From contig NZ_PPXQ01000013.1 of NCBI RefSeq assembly GCF_004798585.1, forward strand, positions 62,001 to 126,000: a stretch of DNA of 64,000 nt, written 5' to 3'. Position 1 is the stretch's first letter. The number at the start of each line of letters is the position of its first letter. This document shows, in pieces, positions 54,643-63,029 of this stretch. The notes under the pieces are model-generated. The model did no database searches. It was not told where the DNA came from and saw only the letters and a list, made by a program, of their open reading frames with translations. A program made the translations under genes and the position numbers. Source of the DNA: Massilia sp. Mn16-1_5. Its GTDB lineage: Bacteria; Pseudomonadota; Gammaproteobacteria; Burkholderiales; Burkholderiaceae_D.

Positions 54643-56619
54643 CTATTGTAGCTCGGCGGGCCGGGGCAGGCTGAAGGTAAAGATCGTGCCGCCGCCCGGG
54701 TTCGGCGCGTGGGTCAGCGTGCCGCCGTGGAACTCGACCGCCGTGCGGCAGATCGACAAGCCCATGCCCATGCCTTCGGCCTTGGTCGAGAAGAAGGGAG
54801 AAAACAGGCGTTCGGCGACGTCGGGCGCGATGCCGTGGCCGCGGTCGATCACCGAGACCGAGACCTGCGTCGCATCCGCGCTGGCTGCGATGCGCAGGAT
54901 GCGCTGGGCGGGCGATACCTCGGCCATCGCCTCGATGCCGTTGCGCGTCAGGTTCAGCAGCACCTGTTCGAGCATCACGCGGTCGGCCAGCACCGGCGGC
55001 AAGGCGGCAGGCAGGTCGATCTGCAGCGCCACGTAGGATTTACGGGCCTGCAGTTCGATCAGCGCGCGTACGCCCTCGACCACGCTGTGGATGCTCACGG
55101 TTTCGCGCTGCGGCTCGCTCTTCTTGACGAACTCGTGCACGCTCTTGATGATCTGGCCCGCGCGCTGGGCCTGCTGGCGCGCCTGTTCCAATGCGCGCCG
55201 CAGCAAAGTAGGCTCGATCGCCACGCCCTTGTCGGCGCGCTCGAGCACGTTCAGGGCGCCGGCCGTATAGCTGGAAATCGCTGCCAGCGGCTGGTTCAGC
55301 TCGTGCGCCAGCATCGAGGAGATCTCGCCCATGGTCGCCAGGCGCGCGCTCGCTTCCAGCTTTTCCTGCTGCTGGCGATTCAGTTCCTCGGCCTGCTTGC
55401 GGTCGGTGATGTCGAGGATGGAACTCATCCAGCCGGTCTGCGCGCCACGGCTGTCCCTAAGGGGCGCCTCGAACACCAGCACCGGCACCCGCACGCCGTC
55501 CGAGCGCTGGAACACGGTTTCGAACTGGGGCGTGATCGTGCCGGCCAGCACGCCGGCAAAACGTTCCTCGTATTCGCCGCGCGCTTCCGGCGCCCAGTAG
55601 GGCATCGGCGGCTTCTTGCCGACCAATTCTTCCGGCGGCAAGCCGACGATCTCGCAAAAGGCCTTGTTGACATAGGTGACCCGGCCTTCGAGGTCGCGCG
55701 CGCGCAGGCCCGTCATGAGGGAGTTTTCCATGGCCGTGCGAAACGCCATCTGCTGGCGCAGCGCGCTTTCTGCCGCCAGGGTGCGCGAGATGTGGCGCCA
55801 CAGGGTCAGCAGGCTGAGCAGCAATCCGAGTGCCAGCACGATCACCGAGCCCACGAGCAGGTTCGGCAGCAGGCGCGGTGCGCCCTTGACGCTGTCGGTG
55901 GCCAGCACGATCGAGGCGCCCGGCAAGTCGAGGGCGCGGCGATGGGTGTAGACGCCGCGGCCCGGACCGCCGTCGGCGCGCGCGGCGACCGGCTGGTCGT
56001 TGCGGTCGAGCAGGGACAGGGCATTGTCCTGGGCGAACCACCAGGGCACGGTTTCGTTGAGCAGCGTCTTCAAGCTGTAGGTGGCCACCAGGCTGCCCGC
56101 GTAGGTGCCGTTGCGGTACAGGGGCAGGTAGTAGTCGACCAACCCCGGCAGGTGCAGGCTGGCGCCATACGGTTCGGTATAGCGCCCGGCGCGCATCAGG
56201 CGTGCCATCTCCTCGGTTTCGTCCAGGCCCGGCGCCGGACCGGCCGGGTCGATGCCCTGGTGCGCCAGCACCTCGCCGCGCGGTCCCTGCCACAGCACGC
56301 GGCGCAGCTCGGGACCGTTCTTGAAGAGCTGTTGCAGGCGCGCCTGCAGCACGGCGGGCGCGGGCGGATTGGCGACCAGGTCGGCACCGAGGGTGGCCAG
56401 TGCTTCCTCGCTGCGCGCCAGCTCGAAACGCAGCGTTTGCTCGACCCATAAGGTATCGGCAATCAATTGCTCCTGGCGTTCATTGCTTTCCATCTGGCGC
56501 GCCTGCCAGGGCAGCCAGAACAGCACGGCGAGGAAGAGCAGCACCAGCAGGACCGGCACCAGCCAGCGCCAGGGGCGGGCCAGGCTGGCGCGGCGGCGCA
56601 GCGAAAACGGGTTTTTCAT
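54643..56619 (-). CDS. dctS: Sensor histidine kinase, DctS-like
   Basis: Inner-membrane kinase for the adjacent regulator. Helix one spans about 17-40 (WLVPVLLVLLFLAVLFWL), a periplasmic sensor domain follows to about 270, and helix two has LLVGSVIVLALGLLLSLL. A PAS domain (about 310-430) contains GRVTYVNKAFCEIVGLPPEELVG. HisKA has the phospho-His in MLAHELNQPLAAISSYTAG; the ATPase has LLNLTRNGIEAM, DRGHGIAPD and GMGMGLSICRTAVEFHGG. The 658 residues match DctS. ATG 56619 was chosen over an upstream start at 56685. Divergent from the dctP-like gene, 105 nt away. Confidence 0.88.
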   Translation of the reverse strand: MKNPFSLRRRASLARPWRWLVPVLLVLLFLAVLFWLPWQARQMESNERQEQLIADTLWVEQTLRFELARSEEALATLGADLVANPPAPAVLQARLQQLFKNGPELRRVLWQGPRGEVLAHQGIDPAGPAPGLDETEEMARLMRAGRYTEPYGASLHLPGLVDYYLPLYRNGTYAGSLVATYSLKTLLNETVPWWFAQDNALSLLDRNDQPVAARADGGPGRGVYTHRRALDLPGASIVLATDSVKGAPRLLPNLLVGSVIVLALGLLLSLLTLWRHISRTLAAESALRQQMAFRTAMENSLMTGLRARDLEGRVTYVNKAFCEIVGLPPEELVGKKPPMPYWAPEARGEYEERFAGVLAGTITPQFETVFQRSDGVRVPVLVFEAPLRDSRGAQTGWMSSILDITDRKQAEELNRQQQEKLEASARLATMGEISSMLAHELNQPLAAISSYTAGALNVLERADKGVAIEPTLLRRALEQARQQAQRAGQIIKSVHEFVKKSEPQRETVSIHSVVEGVRALIELQARKSYVALQIDLPAALPPVLADRVMLEQVLLNLTRNGIEAMAEVSPAQRILRIAASADATQVSVSVIDRGHGIAPDVAERLFSPFFSTKAEGMGMGLSICRTAVEFHGGTLTHAPNPGGGTIFTFSLPRPAELQ

Positions 56620-56724
56620 GAATGGTGGAAGGTTTTCTTGTGCGATGCTATTGTGAACGGCTGACGCAGCGACGCAACTGCACACAAAGCGACAGGTGCA
56701 CTTATTTCATATGTTGAATCGAGC

Positions 56725-57717
56725 ATGACCATCAAATTCCTGGCCGCCGCACTGGCTTTCTTCGTTTCCCTCAACAGCGCCTGGGCCCAAGCCCCGATCG
56801 TCATCAAATTCAGCCACGTGGTCGCGCCCGACACCCCGAAAGGGCAGGCCGCCGAACGCTTCAAACTGCTCGCCGAACAGTTCACGCGCGGCCGCGTCAA
56901 GGTGGAAGTGTATCCGAATAGCCAGCTCTACAAGGACAAGGAGGAGCTCGAAGCCCTGCAGCTGGGCGCGGTCCAGATGCTGGCGCCGTCGCTGGCGAAG
57001 TTCGGCCCGCTCGGCGTGAAGGAATTCGAAGCCTTCGACCTGCCCTATATCTTTCCCTCGAAGGCGGCGCTGTACGCCGTCACCGAAGGCCCGATCGGGC
57101 GCGAGCTGCTGCGCAAACTGCAGTCGAAGGGCCTCACCGGCCTGGCCTACTGGGACAACGGTTTCAAGGTCATGTCGGCCAACCGCCCGCTGCACGTGCC
57201 GGCGGACTTCCGCGGCCTGCGCATGCGCATCCAGTCCTCGACCGTACTCGACGCCCAGATGCGCGCACTCGGCGCCCGGCCCCAGGTGATGGCCTTTTCC
57301 GAAGCCTACCAGGCCCTCGAGACGGGCCTGGTCGACGGCACCGAGAATCCGCCCTCGAACATGTACACCCAGCGCATGCACCTGGTGCAGAAACACCTGA
57401 CGGTGTCGAACCACGGTTACCTCGGCTACGCGGTGATCGTCAACCGCAAGTTCTGGGACGGCCTGCCGGGCGACGTGCGCGCTGCCCTGGAACGGGCCAT
57501 GCGCGACGCCACGGCCTTCGAGAAGACGATTGCCCAGCGCGACAACGACCGCGCCCTGGAGGCGATCCGCCAGGCGCGCAAGACCACGATCTATTACCTG
57601 ACGCCGCAGGAGCAGGCGCAGTGGCGCGCCGCGCTGCTGCCGGTGCACCGCCAGATGGAGCGCCGCATCGGCAAGGATCTGCTCGACGCGATCGCGCGCG
57701 AGACCGCCAAAAAATAA
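56725..57717 (+). CDS. dctP: TRAP transporter substrate-binding protein, DctP family
   Basis: Periplasmic receptor that captures a carboxylate, probably a C4-dicarboxylate. A signal peptide (about 1-22, FLAAALAFFVSLNSAWAQA) is followed by IKFSHVVAPDTPKGQAAERF and VEVYPNSQLY, and by the ligand-pocket region FRGLRMRIQSS and GTENPPSNMYTQ. The 330 residues are normal. Membrane subunits DctQ and DctM should follow but do not. It shares the 105-nt upstream gap with the divergent dctS-dctR pair, which likely regulates it. Confidence 0.9.
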   Translation: MTIKFLAAALAFFVSLNSAWAQAPIVIKFSHVVAPDTPKGQAAERFKLLAEQFTRGRVKVEVYPNSQLYKDKEELEALQLGAVQMLAPSLAKFGPLGVKEFEAFDLPYIFPSKAALYAVTEGPIGRELLRKLQSKGLTGLAYWDNGFKVMSANRPLHVPADFRGLRMRIQSSTVLDAQMRALGARPQVMAFSEAYQALETGLVDGTENPPSNMYTQRMHLVQKHLTVSNHGYLGYAVIVNRKFWDGLPGDVRAALERAMRDATAFEKTIAQRDNDRALEAIRQARKTTIYYLTPQEQAQWRAALLPVHRQMERRIGKDLLDAIARETAKK

Positions 57718-58074
57718 TGACGCAGCGGTCAGTAATGCAGGCTTGCCGTATTGACGATGTGGCTGGCTGGCCTCGCTTATGTCCGGTATTTGAAAACCGT
57801 ATATAAAAAACTATTCTTCGTTGGCACAGTTGCGTTATGATTGGGCGCAGCGGCACCAAAGCGGTGCAGGCGACCCGGACATACGTCTTGGGGAGGGCCA
57901 GAAAAAGTCGGTAGTCCATACCGGAGATCATGAGAGGAGACACACGTTCGACAGAAGCCGTTGGTACTGCCAAACGGCCGGGACGTGCCTGATGATTGAA
58001 GCGCACCCAAGGGTGCGCTTTTTTTTCGCCTGGATCTATCGTTGACGTCTTTTTGTCACGGAACGCTTGTGCAC
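57718..58074 (+). other. Gene-free transcription-like unit: promoter, palindrome, ribosome-site-like sequence, terminator
   Basis: No convincing protein here. TTGAAA (57790-57795), a 16-nt spacer and TATTCT (57812-57817) form a sigma-70-like promoter. GCACC-AAAGC-GGTGC at 57853-57867 resembles an NtrC site. A purine-rich GAGAGGAGAC stretch near 57930 looks like a ribosome site with no gene behind it. A strong terminator closes the unit. This could be a small RNA of about 200 nt or the remains of a deleted gene. Confidence 0.4.
57999..58026 (+). terminator. Strong intrinsic terminator
   Basis: AAGCGCACC (57999-58007) pairs with GGTGCGCTT (58012-58020) over CAAG, then continues into a T-run to 58026. 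It lies 280 nt beyond the dctP stop, too far to be simply its own terminator, which suggests a separate transcript. Confidence 0.88.
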
Positions 58075-58209
58075 GTAGGGTGGGCATGCCCACGCGGATA
58101 CATCGCATGAGCAAACGCGATAGGGAGGTTGGACGAAATGCGTGCCGAACGAGTGTTTTCGACCGTTGGGGTGTGCACCGGCACGTACGCGTGGGCATGC
58201 CCACCCTAC
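58075..58209. repeat. Two GTAGGG/CGCG palindromic elements, inverted
   Basis: Unit 58075-58096 (plus orientation) and unit 58188-58209 (minus orientation); both have the stem TGGGC-AT-GCCCA and are exact reverse complements over 22 nt. The second unit runs into the end of the GGDEF-EAL gene, and its GTAGGG end supplies that gene's TAG stop (58206-58208). Confidence 0.93.
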
Positions 58210-61097
58210 GCGGCTAATTCTTCCAGCGTCCTTGCATCCACCGGCCGGCTGAACAGGTAACCCTGCCAGTGGTCGCACCCAATCCCCGCCAGGAAGGTCC
58301 GCTGCGCCTCCGTCTCGACCCCTTCGGCGATGATGCTCAGGCCCAGCGACTTGCCCAGCGCGACCACACTGCGCGCGATCGAGGCGTCGTTCGGGTCGTC
58401 CAGCACGTCGCGCACGAAGCTCTGGTCGATTTTCAGTTGGTCCAGCGGCAGGCGTTTCAGGTAGCTCAACGACGAATAACCGGTGCCGAAGTCGTCGAGC
58501 GAGAAGCAGATGCCGTGTTCGCGCAGGGCGCGCATCTTGCCGATGGTTTCCTCGACGCCTTCGATCATCAGGGTTTCGGTCAGTTCCAGTTTCAGGCGGG
58601 TCGGGTCGATGCCGCTCTCGCGCACGATGGCAAGGGTCTCCTCGACGAAATCGGCCTGCAGGAACTGGCGCACGCTGACGTTCACCGCCAGCGTGAAGTG
58701 CGCCGTGGCCGGCGTGGCGGCCCATAGCGCCAGCTGGGCGCAGGCGGTGCGCAGCACCCAGCGGCCGAGCGGCACGATCAGGCCGGAGGTTTCGGCAATG
58801 GCGATGAAGCCGCCCGGGCCTACCAGGCCGCGCGTTGGATGCTGCCAGCGCACCAGGGCCTCGGCCCCGGTCAGGATACCGTCGCCATCGACCTGGCCCT
58901 GGTAGTGCAGCACGAATTGCGCGTGCTGCAGGGCGGCGCGCAGTTCGGTCTCGATCTCGATGCGCGAGGTGACTTCGGTTTCCATCGATGGATGGAAGAA
59001 GCGCAGCGTGTTGCGGCCATGGCGCTTGGCTTCGTACATCGCCAGGTCGCCGCGCCGCATCAGGTCGTCGAGTCCGTCCTTCTCGCCGAGGCAGAGCGTG
59101 ACGCCGATGCTGCAGCTGGCGTGGTGCTCGACGCCGCCGATGTCGAAGGGATTGCGCAGCGCGCAGAGGATTTTTTCGCCGACCGTCTCGGCATGCTGGC
59201 GCGCATCGTGCTCGTCGACGCCGCTCGATTCGAGCAGGATCACGAATTCGTCGCCGCCCAGGCGCGCCACGGTGTCGGTGTCGCGGGTACAGGCTAGCAG
59301 GCGCGCCGCCACCTGCTGCAGCAGTTGGTCCCCGACCGCATGGCCGCGGCTGTCGTTCAGGTCCTTGAAATTGTCCATATCGAGGAAGAGCAGGGCGCCG
59401 GTGCGGCCGGTGCGCCCGTGCAGGCCCAGACAGTGCTGGACGCGGTCGTGCAGCAGGCGCCGGTTCGGCAGTTTGGTGAGCGAATCGTAATAGGCCAGCT
59501 GGACGATCTTTTCGTCGGCCTGCTTGCGCTCGCTGATGTCGGACTGGGTGCACACGAAATTGGTGAGTACGCCGTCGGCATCGCGCACGGCGCTGACCGT
59601 CAGCCAGGCCGGATAGCGCTCGCCGTTATCGCGCCGCATCCAGACTTCGCCCTGCCAGGGCTGGGTCTTCTGGCGCACGCTCTGCCACATGCGCTCGCGG
59701 GCATCGTCGCCATCGGGTTCGAGCGAGAAATGCGGGAAGGCGGTGCCCGGCAGTTCGGCGGCATCGCGGCCGTAGAGTGCGGCCCAGGCCTGGTTCGCCT
59801 CGATCATCACGGCCTCCGGGCTCAGCACGCACATGCCTTCGCCCGACTGGAACACGGTGGCGGCGATGCGCAGCGATTCCTCGGCCTGCTTGCGCGGCGT
59901 GATGTCGGTGGTGATGCCGCACAGCGCGTTGACTTGCTCGCCGTCGACGAGCGGGATTTTGGTGGTCAGATACAGCTTGTCGTTCAGGCGTTCTTCCGTC
60001 ACGAAGCGCTGGTGATCGCGCAACACGGCCAGGTCGCCTGCGCGCGTCATCTTCGCCTGTTCGGGGCCGAACAGGACCTCGTCGGTCTGGCCGATAATCG
60101 CCGCCGCCGGCCGGTTGAACATGCGGCAGACGGCGCCGTTCACGTACTGGAAGCGCGACTGCGCATCCTTGATGTAGATGAGGCTATCGACGCTGTCGAG
60201 GATGGTGGACAGCCTGCGCTCGCTGTCGCGCAGTTCGCGCGTGCGCGCCGCGACTTCGGTGCGCAGCCAGCTGGCCACGGCCAGTGCCGACAGCAGCAGG
60301 CCGACGGTGGCCGCCAGCACCCACAGCACGGTCTGCGGTACCGCGGCGGTCGGCCCGCCCGCCTGCCAGCGGCGCAGCAGCGTGAAGTACACCGAGTTCG
60401 GGTCGGCGCGCCAGGCGCCCAGGTGGCGGTCGATCGCGTCCAGCACGGCCGGCTGGCGTCCCGGTATCGCGGCGTAGAACAGGCGCGCCGGATTGAACAC
60501 GACCGGCGTCGCGACCAGCTGCTGCGCATTGGCCTGGACTTCGCCGTAATAATGGTTGGCGGCCACGGCATCGGCCTCGCCTTCCTTCACCATCGCAAAG
60601 GCACGTTCGATCGAAACGACCGGCACCAGCACCGCCCCATAGCCGGACAGCACGCTCGGCAGCACCTGCGCCTGGACCGAGCCGCCCAGCACGGCGATGC
60701 GGCGTCCTTTCAGGTCGAGCAGGGAGCGGATCGTGTTGTTGGGGCGTGCATAGATCTGCGACCAGCTGTGCAGCACCGGCACCTGGTGGAAGGCGTAGCG
60801 CCGGGCGCGCTCCTCGGACCAGGCCATGTCGGGCAGCAGGTCGATGCGGCCGGCCTCCAGCGCGGCCAGGCAGGCCTGCCATTCGCAGGCGACGAATTCG
60901 AGCGCCCAGTGTTCGGCGCTGGCCACTTCGCGCAGCAGGTCGACCAGGATGCCGGAGGCACCACCGTCCTCGTTCATGAACACCTTCGGCGGATTCGGAT
61001 AAATGCCTACCCGCAGCGGCGCCTGTGCCACGGCCCCCGCCTGGCTGAGGCAGCCGAGGAGGAAGAGCAGGGCCAGTAAGCGGTGTACGCGCGGCAT
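58206..61097 (-). CDS. Periplasmic-binding-domain, PAS, GGDEF and EAL protein (c-di-GMP turnover)
   Basis: Membrane-bound bifunctional cyclic-di-GMP enzyme candidate of 963 residues. Signal peptide (about 1-25), then an amino-acid-binding-type (SBP_bac_3) domain (about 28-245, PLRVGIYPNPPKVFMNEDGG), a helix (about 252-275), two PAS domains (about 290-400 and 410-530), GGDEF (about 540-700; LGGDEFVILLE intact) and EAL (about 710-955; ALVRWQHPTRG, with LDDFGTGYSSLSYLK and ELTETLMIE). The synthase and phosphodiesterase motifs both look complete. The stop is provided by a palindromic element. Confidence 0.92.
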   Translation of the reverse strand: MPRVHRLLALLFLLGCLSQAGAVAQAPLRVGIYPNPPKVFMNEDGGASGILVDLLREVASAEHWALEFVACEWQACLAALEAGRIDLLPDMAWSEERARRYAFHQVPVLHSWSQIYARPNNTIRSLLDLKGRRIAVLGGSVQAQVLPSVLSGYGAVLVPVVSIERAFAMVKEGEADAVAANHYYGEVQANAQQLVATPVVFNPARLFYAAIPGRQPAVLDAIDRHLGAWRADPNSVYFTLLRRWQAGGPTAAVPQTVLWVLAATVGLLLSALAVASWLRTEVAARTRELRDSERRLSTILDSVDSLIYIKDAQSRFQYVNGAVCRMFNRPAAAIIGQTDEVLFGPEQAKMTRAGDLAVLRDHQRFVTEERLNDKLYLTTKIPLVDGEQVNALCGITTDITPRKQAEESLRIAATVFQSGEGMCVLSPEAVMIEANQAWAALYGRDAAELPGTAFPHFSLEPDGDDARERMWQSVRQKTQPWQGEVWMRRDNGERYPAWLTVSAVRDADGVLTNFVCTQSDISERKQADEKIVQLAYYDSLTKLPNRRLLHDRVQHCLGLHGRTGRTGALLFLDMDNFKDLNDSRGHAVGDQLLQQVAARLLACTRDTDTVARLGGDEFVILLESSGVDEHDARQHAETVGEKILCALRNPFDIGGVEHHASCSIGVTLCLGEKDGLDDLMRRGDLAMYEAKRHGRNTLRFFHPSMETEVTSRIEIETELRAALQHAQFVLHYQGQVDGDGILTGAEALVRWQHPTRGLVGPGGFIAIAETSGLIVPLGRWVLRTACAQLALWAATPATAHFTLAVNVSVRQFLQADFVEETLAIVRESGIDPTRLKLELTETLMIEGVEETIGKMRALREHGICFSLDDFGTGYSSLSYLKRLPLDQLKIDQSFVRDVLDDPNDASIARSVVALGKSLGLSIIAEGVETEAQRTFLAGIGCDHWQGYLFSRPVDARTLEELAA

Positions 61098-61212
61098 GGA
61101 ATGTCTCCGAAGATGTTGTCAGCATAATCTTTTTCGGATGAGCCAGCCGCCACGCAGGAACAATTTCTCAGACGAAAAAGAGGTGGTGGACGCGCCGCGC
61201 GAGGAGTAAACT

Positions 61213-61755
61213 GTGAATATGAGTACACAACAAGGCGCACAACAAGGCAGCGAGCTGTTTTCCGCCATCGTGGCGGCCCCGTTCGGCGCGATCGGCATCC
61301 GTACCGAAGACCAGCGGGTGCGCGAGCTCGTCTATCTCCAGCCGCGCTTCCACGAGAAGGATGCGCAGGATGCCGTGGCCGAACAGGCCGCGCAGCAGAT
61401 CGAGCGCTACCTGCTCGATCCGGATTTCCGTTTTGAGCTGCCCCTGTTCGAGGCCGGCAGCGCCTTCCAGAAACGCGTGTGGGAGGCGATCAGCGCCATC
61501 CCGCGCGGCACCGTCAAAACCTACGGCAGGATTGCCAAGGACATCGGCTCGGCCCCGCGTGCGGTCGGCCAGGCCTGCGGCGCCAACTGGTTCCCGCTCG
61601 TGATTCCCTGCCACCGGGTGACCGCCGCCGGCGGCCTCGGCGGCTTTGCCAGCAGCGACGACGAGAACGGTTTCCACCTGTCCGTCAAGCGCTGGCTGCT
61701 GCGCCACGAAGGCGCCACCGCATCGCCATGGCAGCAGCAGGCGATCTGGGACTGA
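61213..61755 (+). CDS. ogt: Methylated-DNA--protein-cysteine methyltransferase
   Basis: Suicide repair protein that takes the methyl group from O6-methylguanine (and O4-methylthymine for Ogt) onto its own Cys. The acceptor is in VIPCHRVTAAGGLGGFAS (about residue 135); RVWEAISAIPRGTVKTYG and RAVGQACGANWFP are the DNA-binding part. GAGGAG lies 6 nt before the GTG at 61213, favouring it over ATG 61219. The 180 residues are normal. It overlaps the start of xerD by 28 nt. Confidence 0.94.
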   Translation: MNMSTQQGAQQGSELFSAIVAAPFGAIGIRTEDQRVRELVYLQPRFHEKDAQDAVAEQAAQQIERYLLDPDFRFELPLFEAGSAFQKRVWEAISAIPRGTVKTYGRIAKDIGSAPRAVGQACGANWFPLVIPCHRVTAAGGLGGFASSDDENGFHLSVKRWLLRHEGATASPWQQQAIWD

Positions 61756-62630
61756 TCGACGAGTTCTGCGACACGCTCTGGCTCGAGCAGGGCCTGGCGA
61801 AGAACTCGCTCGACGCCTACCGGCGCGACATGCGCATGTTCCTCGACTGGCTGGACGCGAAGCGGCCGGGACGCGGCCTGCTCGGCGCCGGTCCACAGGA
61901 TCTGGCCAGCTATTTCGCCGAACGCCATCCCGACACCAAGCCGAGTACGGCGAACCGCCGCCTGTCGGTCCTGAAACGTTTTTATGCGCTGGCGCTGCGC
62001 AAGAACCAGGTCAGCGAAGATCCGTGCCTGAAAATGGCCACGGCGCGCCAGCCTGTGCGTTTCGTCCACACGCTCTCGGAAGCCCAGGTCGAGGCTTTGT
62101 TGGCGGCGCCCGACGTTTCCACGCCGCTCGGCCTGCGCGAGCGCACGATGCTCGAACTGATGTACGCGAGCGGCTTGCGGGTGTCGGAACTGGTGGCCCT
62201 GAAAGTGGTCGAACTGAGCTTGAACGACGGCGTGCTGCGCATCACGGGTAAAGGAGCGAAGACGCGCCTGGTCCCTTTCGGCGGCGAGGCCCGCAGCTGG
62301 CTCGAACGTTACTTGAAAGATGCGCGCGGCATCATCCTGAACGGACAGGTCGACGACGCCCTGTTCGTCACCAGCCGCGGCGGACCGATGACGCGCCAGA
62401 TGTTCTGGGTCGTCATTAAAAAACATGCGCTCAAGGCCGGTATCCGCGCGCCGCTGTCGCCGCACACCTTGCGTCACGCGTTTGCCACCCATTTGCTCAA
62501 CCATGGTGCCGATTTACGTGTCGTACAACTCCTGCTGGGGCACTCGGACATTTCCACCACACAAATCTACACCCATGTTGCGCGCGAGCGTCTGAAACAC
62601 TTGCACGCACAGCACCACCCACGGGGTTAA
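61728..62630 (+). CDS. xerD: Tyrosine recombinase XerD
   Basis: Acts with XerC at dif to resolve chromosome dimers under FtsK control. The N-terminal core-binding domain is about 1-90 (DEFCDTLWLEQGLAKNSLDAYRRD, from which I cite only part), and the catalytic domain has Arg in MYASGLRVSELVAL, Lys in ITGKGAKTRLVPFG, HTLRHAFATHLLNHG, LGHSDISTTQIYTHV with the nucleophilic Tyr. The 300 residues are typical of XerD. ATG 61728 lies inside ogt; the frame upstream of it is open but non-conserved. Confidence 0.95.
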   Translation: MAAAGDLGLIDEFCDTLWLEQGLAKNSLDAYRRDMRMFLDWLDAKRPGRGLLGAGPQDLASYFAERHPDTKPSTANRRLSVLKRFYALALRKNQVSEDPCLKMATARQPVRFVHTLSEAQVEALLAAPDVSTPLGLRERTMLELMYASGLRVSELVALKVVELSLNDGVLRITGKGAKTRLVPFGGEARSWLERYLKDARGIILNGQVDDALFVTSRGGPMTRQMFWVVIKKHALKAGIRAPLSPHTLRHAFATHLLNHGADLRVVQLLLGHSDISTTQIYTHVARERLKHLHAQHHPRG

Positions 62631-62704
62631 TTCAAAACCCGCGAGCGTATCTGGCGCATAATAGTCCGGTACTACCACATCCTTTCAGCGCACAAGAGGT
62701 GATC

Positions 62705-62905
62705 ATGGCCAAAACCAACTTCCAATACGAGAAGCGGCAACGGGAACTGGAAAAGAAGCGCAAGGCAGAGGAAAAAGCCAAGCGCAAAGCAGAAGCGAAG
62801 AATCATCCGGCTGGGGCGGGGGATGAGATGATGGCGGCGGGATCGGAGGGGATCGATGCCGAGGCCGAGCAGAATGCGGATGCGCAGGAGACGCAGACGC
62901 CGTAA
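62705..62905 (+). CDS. Small charged coil protein, unknown function
   Basis: 66 residues. The first 35 are almost only Lys, Glu, Arg, Ala and Gln (FQYEKRQRELEKKRKAEEKA), predicted to form one basic helix; the second half is acidic and flexible. A ribosome site (AGAGGTG) sits about 6 nt before ATG 62705. I recall similar short proteins in Burkholderiales annotated as hypothetical. It is followed by a large hairpin and a palindromic element. Confidence 0.7.
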   Translation: MAKTNFQYEKRQRELEKKRKAEEKAKRKAEAKNHPAGAGDEMMAAGSEGIDAEAEQNADAQETQTP

Positions 62906-62925
62906 CAATAGGTTTTAAATACGAT

Positions 62926-62975
62926 AATGCGCCGCACGTGTTTTGCTTCGAAAGAAGCTAACACTGCGGCGCATT
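62926..62975. terminator. Composite 50-nt hairpin, candidate bidirectional terminator
   Basis: Three paired blocks nest: AATGCGCCGCA with TGCGGCGCATT, GTGTT with AACAC, and GCTTC with GAAGC closing GAAA, a GNRA-type tetraloop. It lacks a T-run, so its terminator role is uncertain; it could also protect the 3' end of the short upstream mRNA. Confidence 0.6.
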
Positions 62976-62977
62976 CA

Positions 62978-62999
62978 CGCGCGGGCATGCCCGCCCTAC
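62978..62999. repeat. Single GTAGGG/CGCG palindromic element
   Basis: One unit in minus orientation with stem CGGGC-AT-GCCCG, identical to the unit at 53892-53913. It lies between the small charged-protein gene and the converging RND permease gene, right beside the composite hairpin. Confidence 0.9.
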
Positions 63000-63029
63000 G
63001 CCCTTCGACAAGCGGCGCAGTGATGTCGC

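Noticed and set aside
57821-57837. Sigma-54 promoter (TTGGCAC...TTGC) near the NtrC-like site
   Set aside because: The spacing between the GG and GC elements is too short for sigma-54.
57820-58026. Riboswitch or 6S RNA in the gap after dctP
   Set aside because: I could not match the helices to any class I know; kept only as an unassigned transcript candidate.
61479-61727. Upstream extension of xerD through ogt
   Set aside because: The added residues are an out-of-frame reading of ogt; XerD proteins start near the ATG at 61728.
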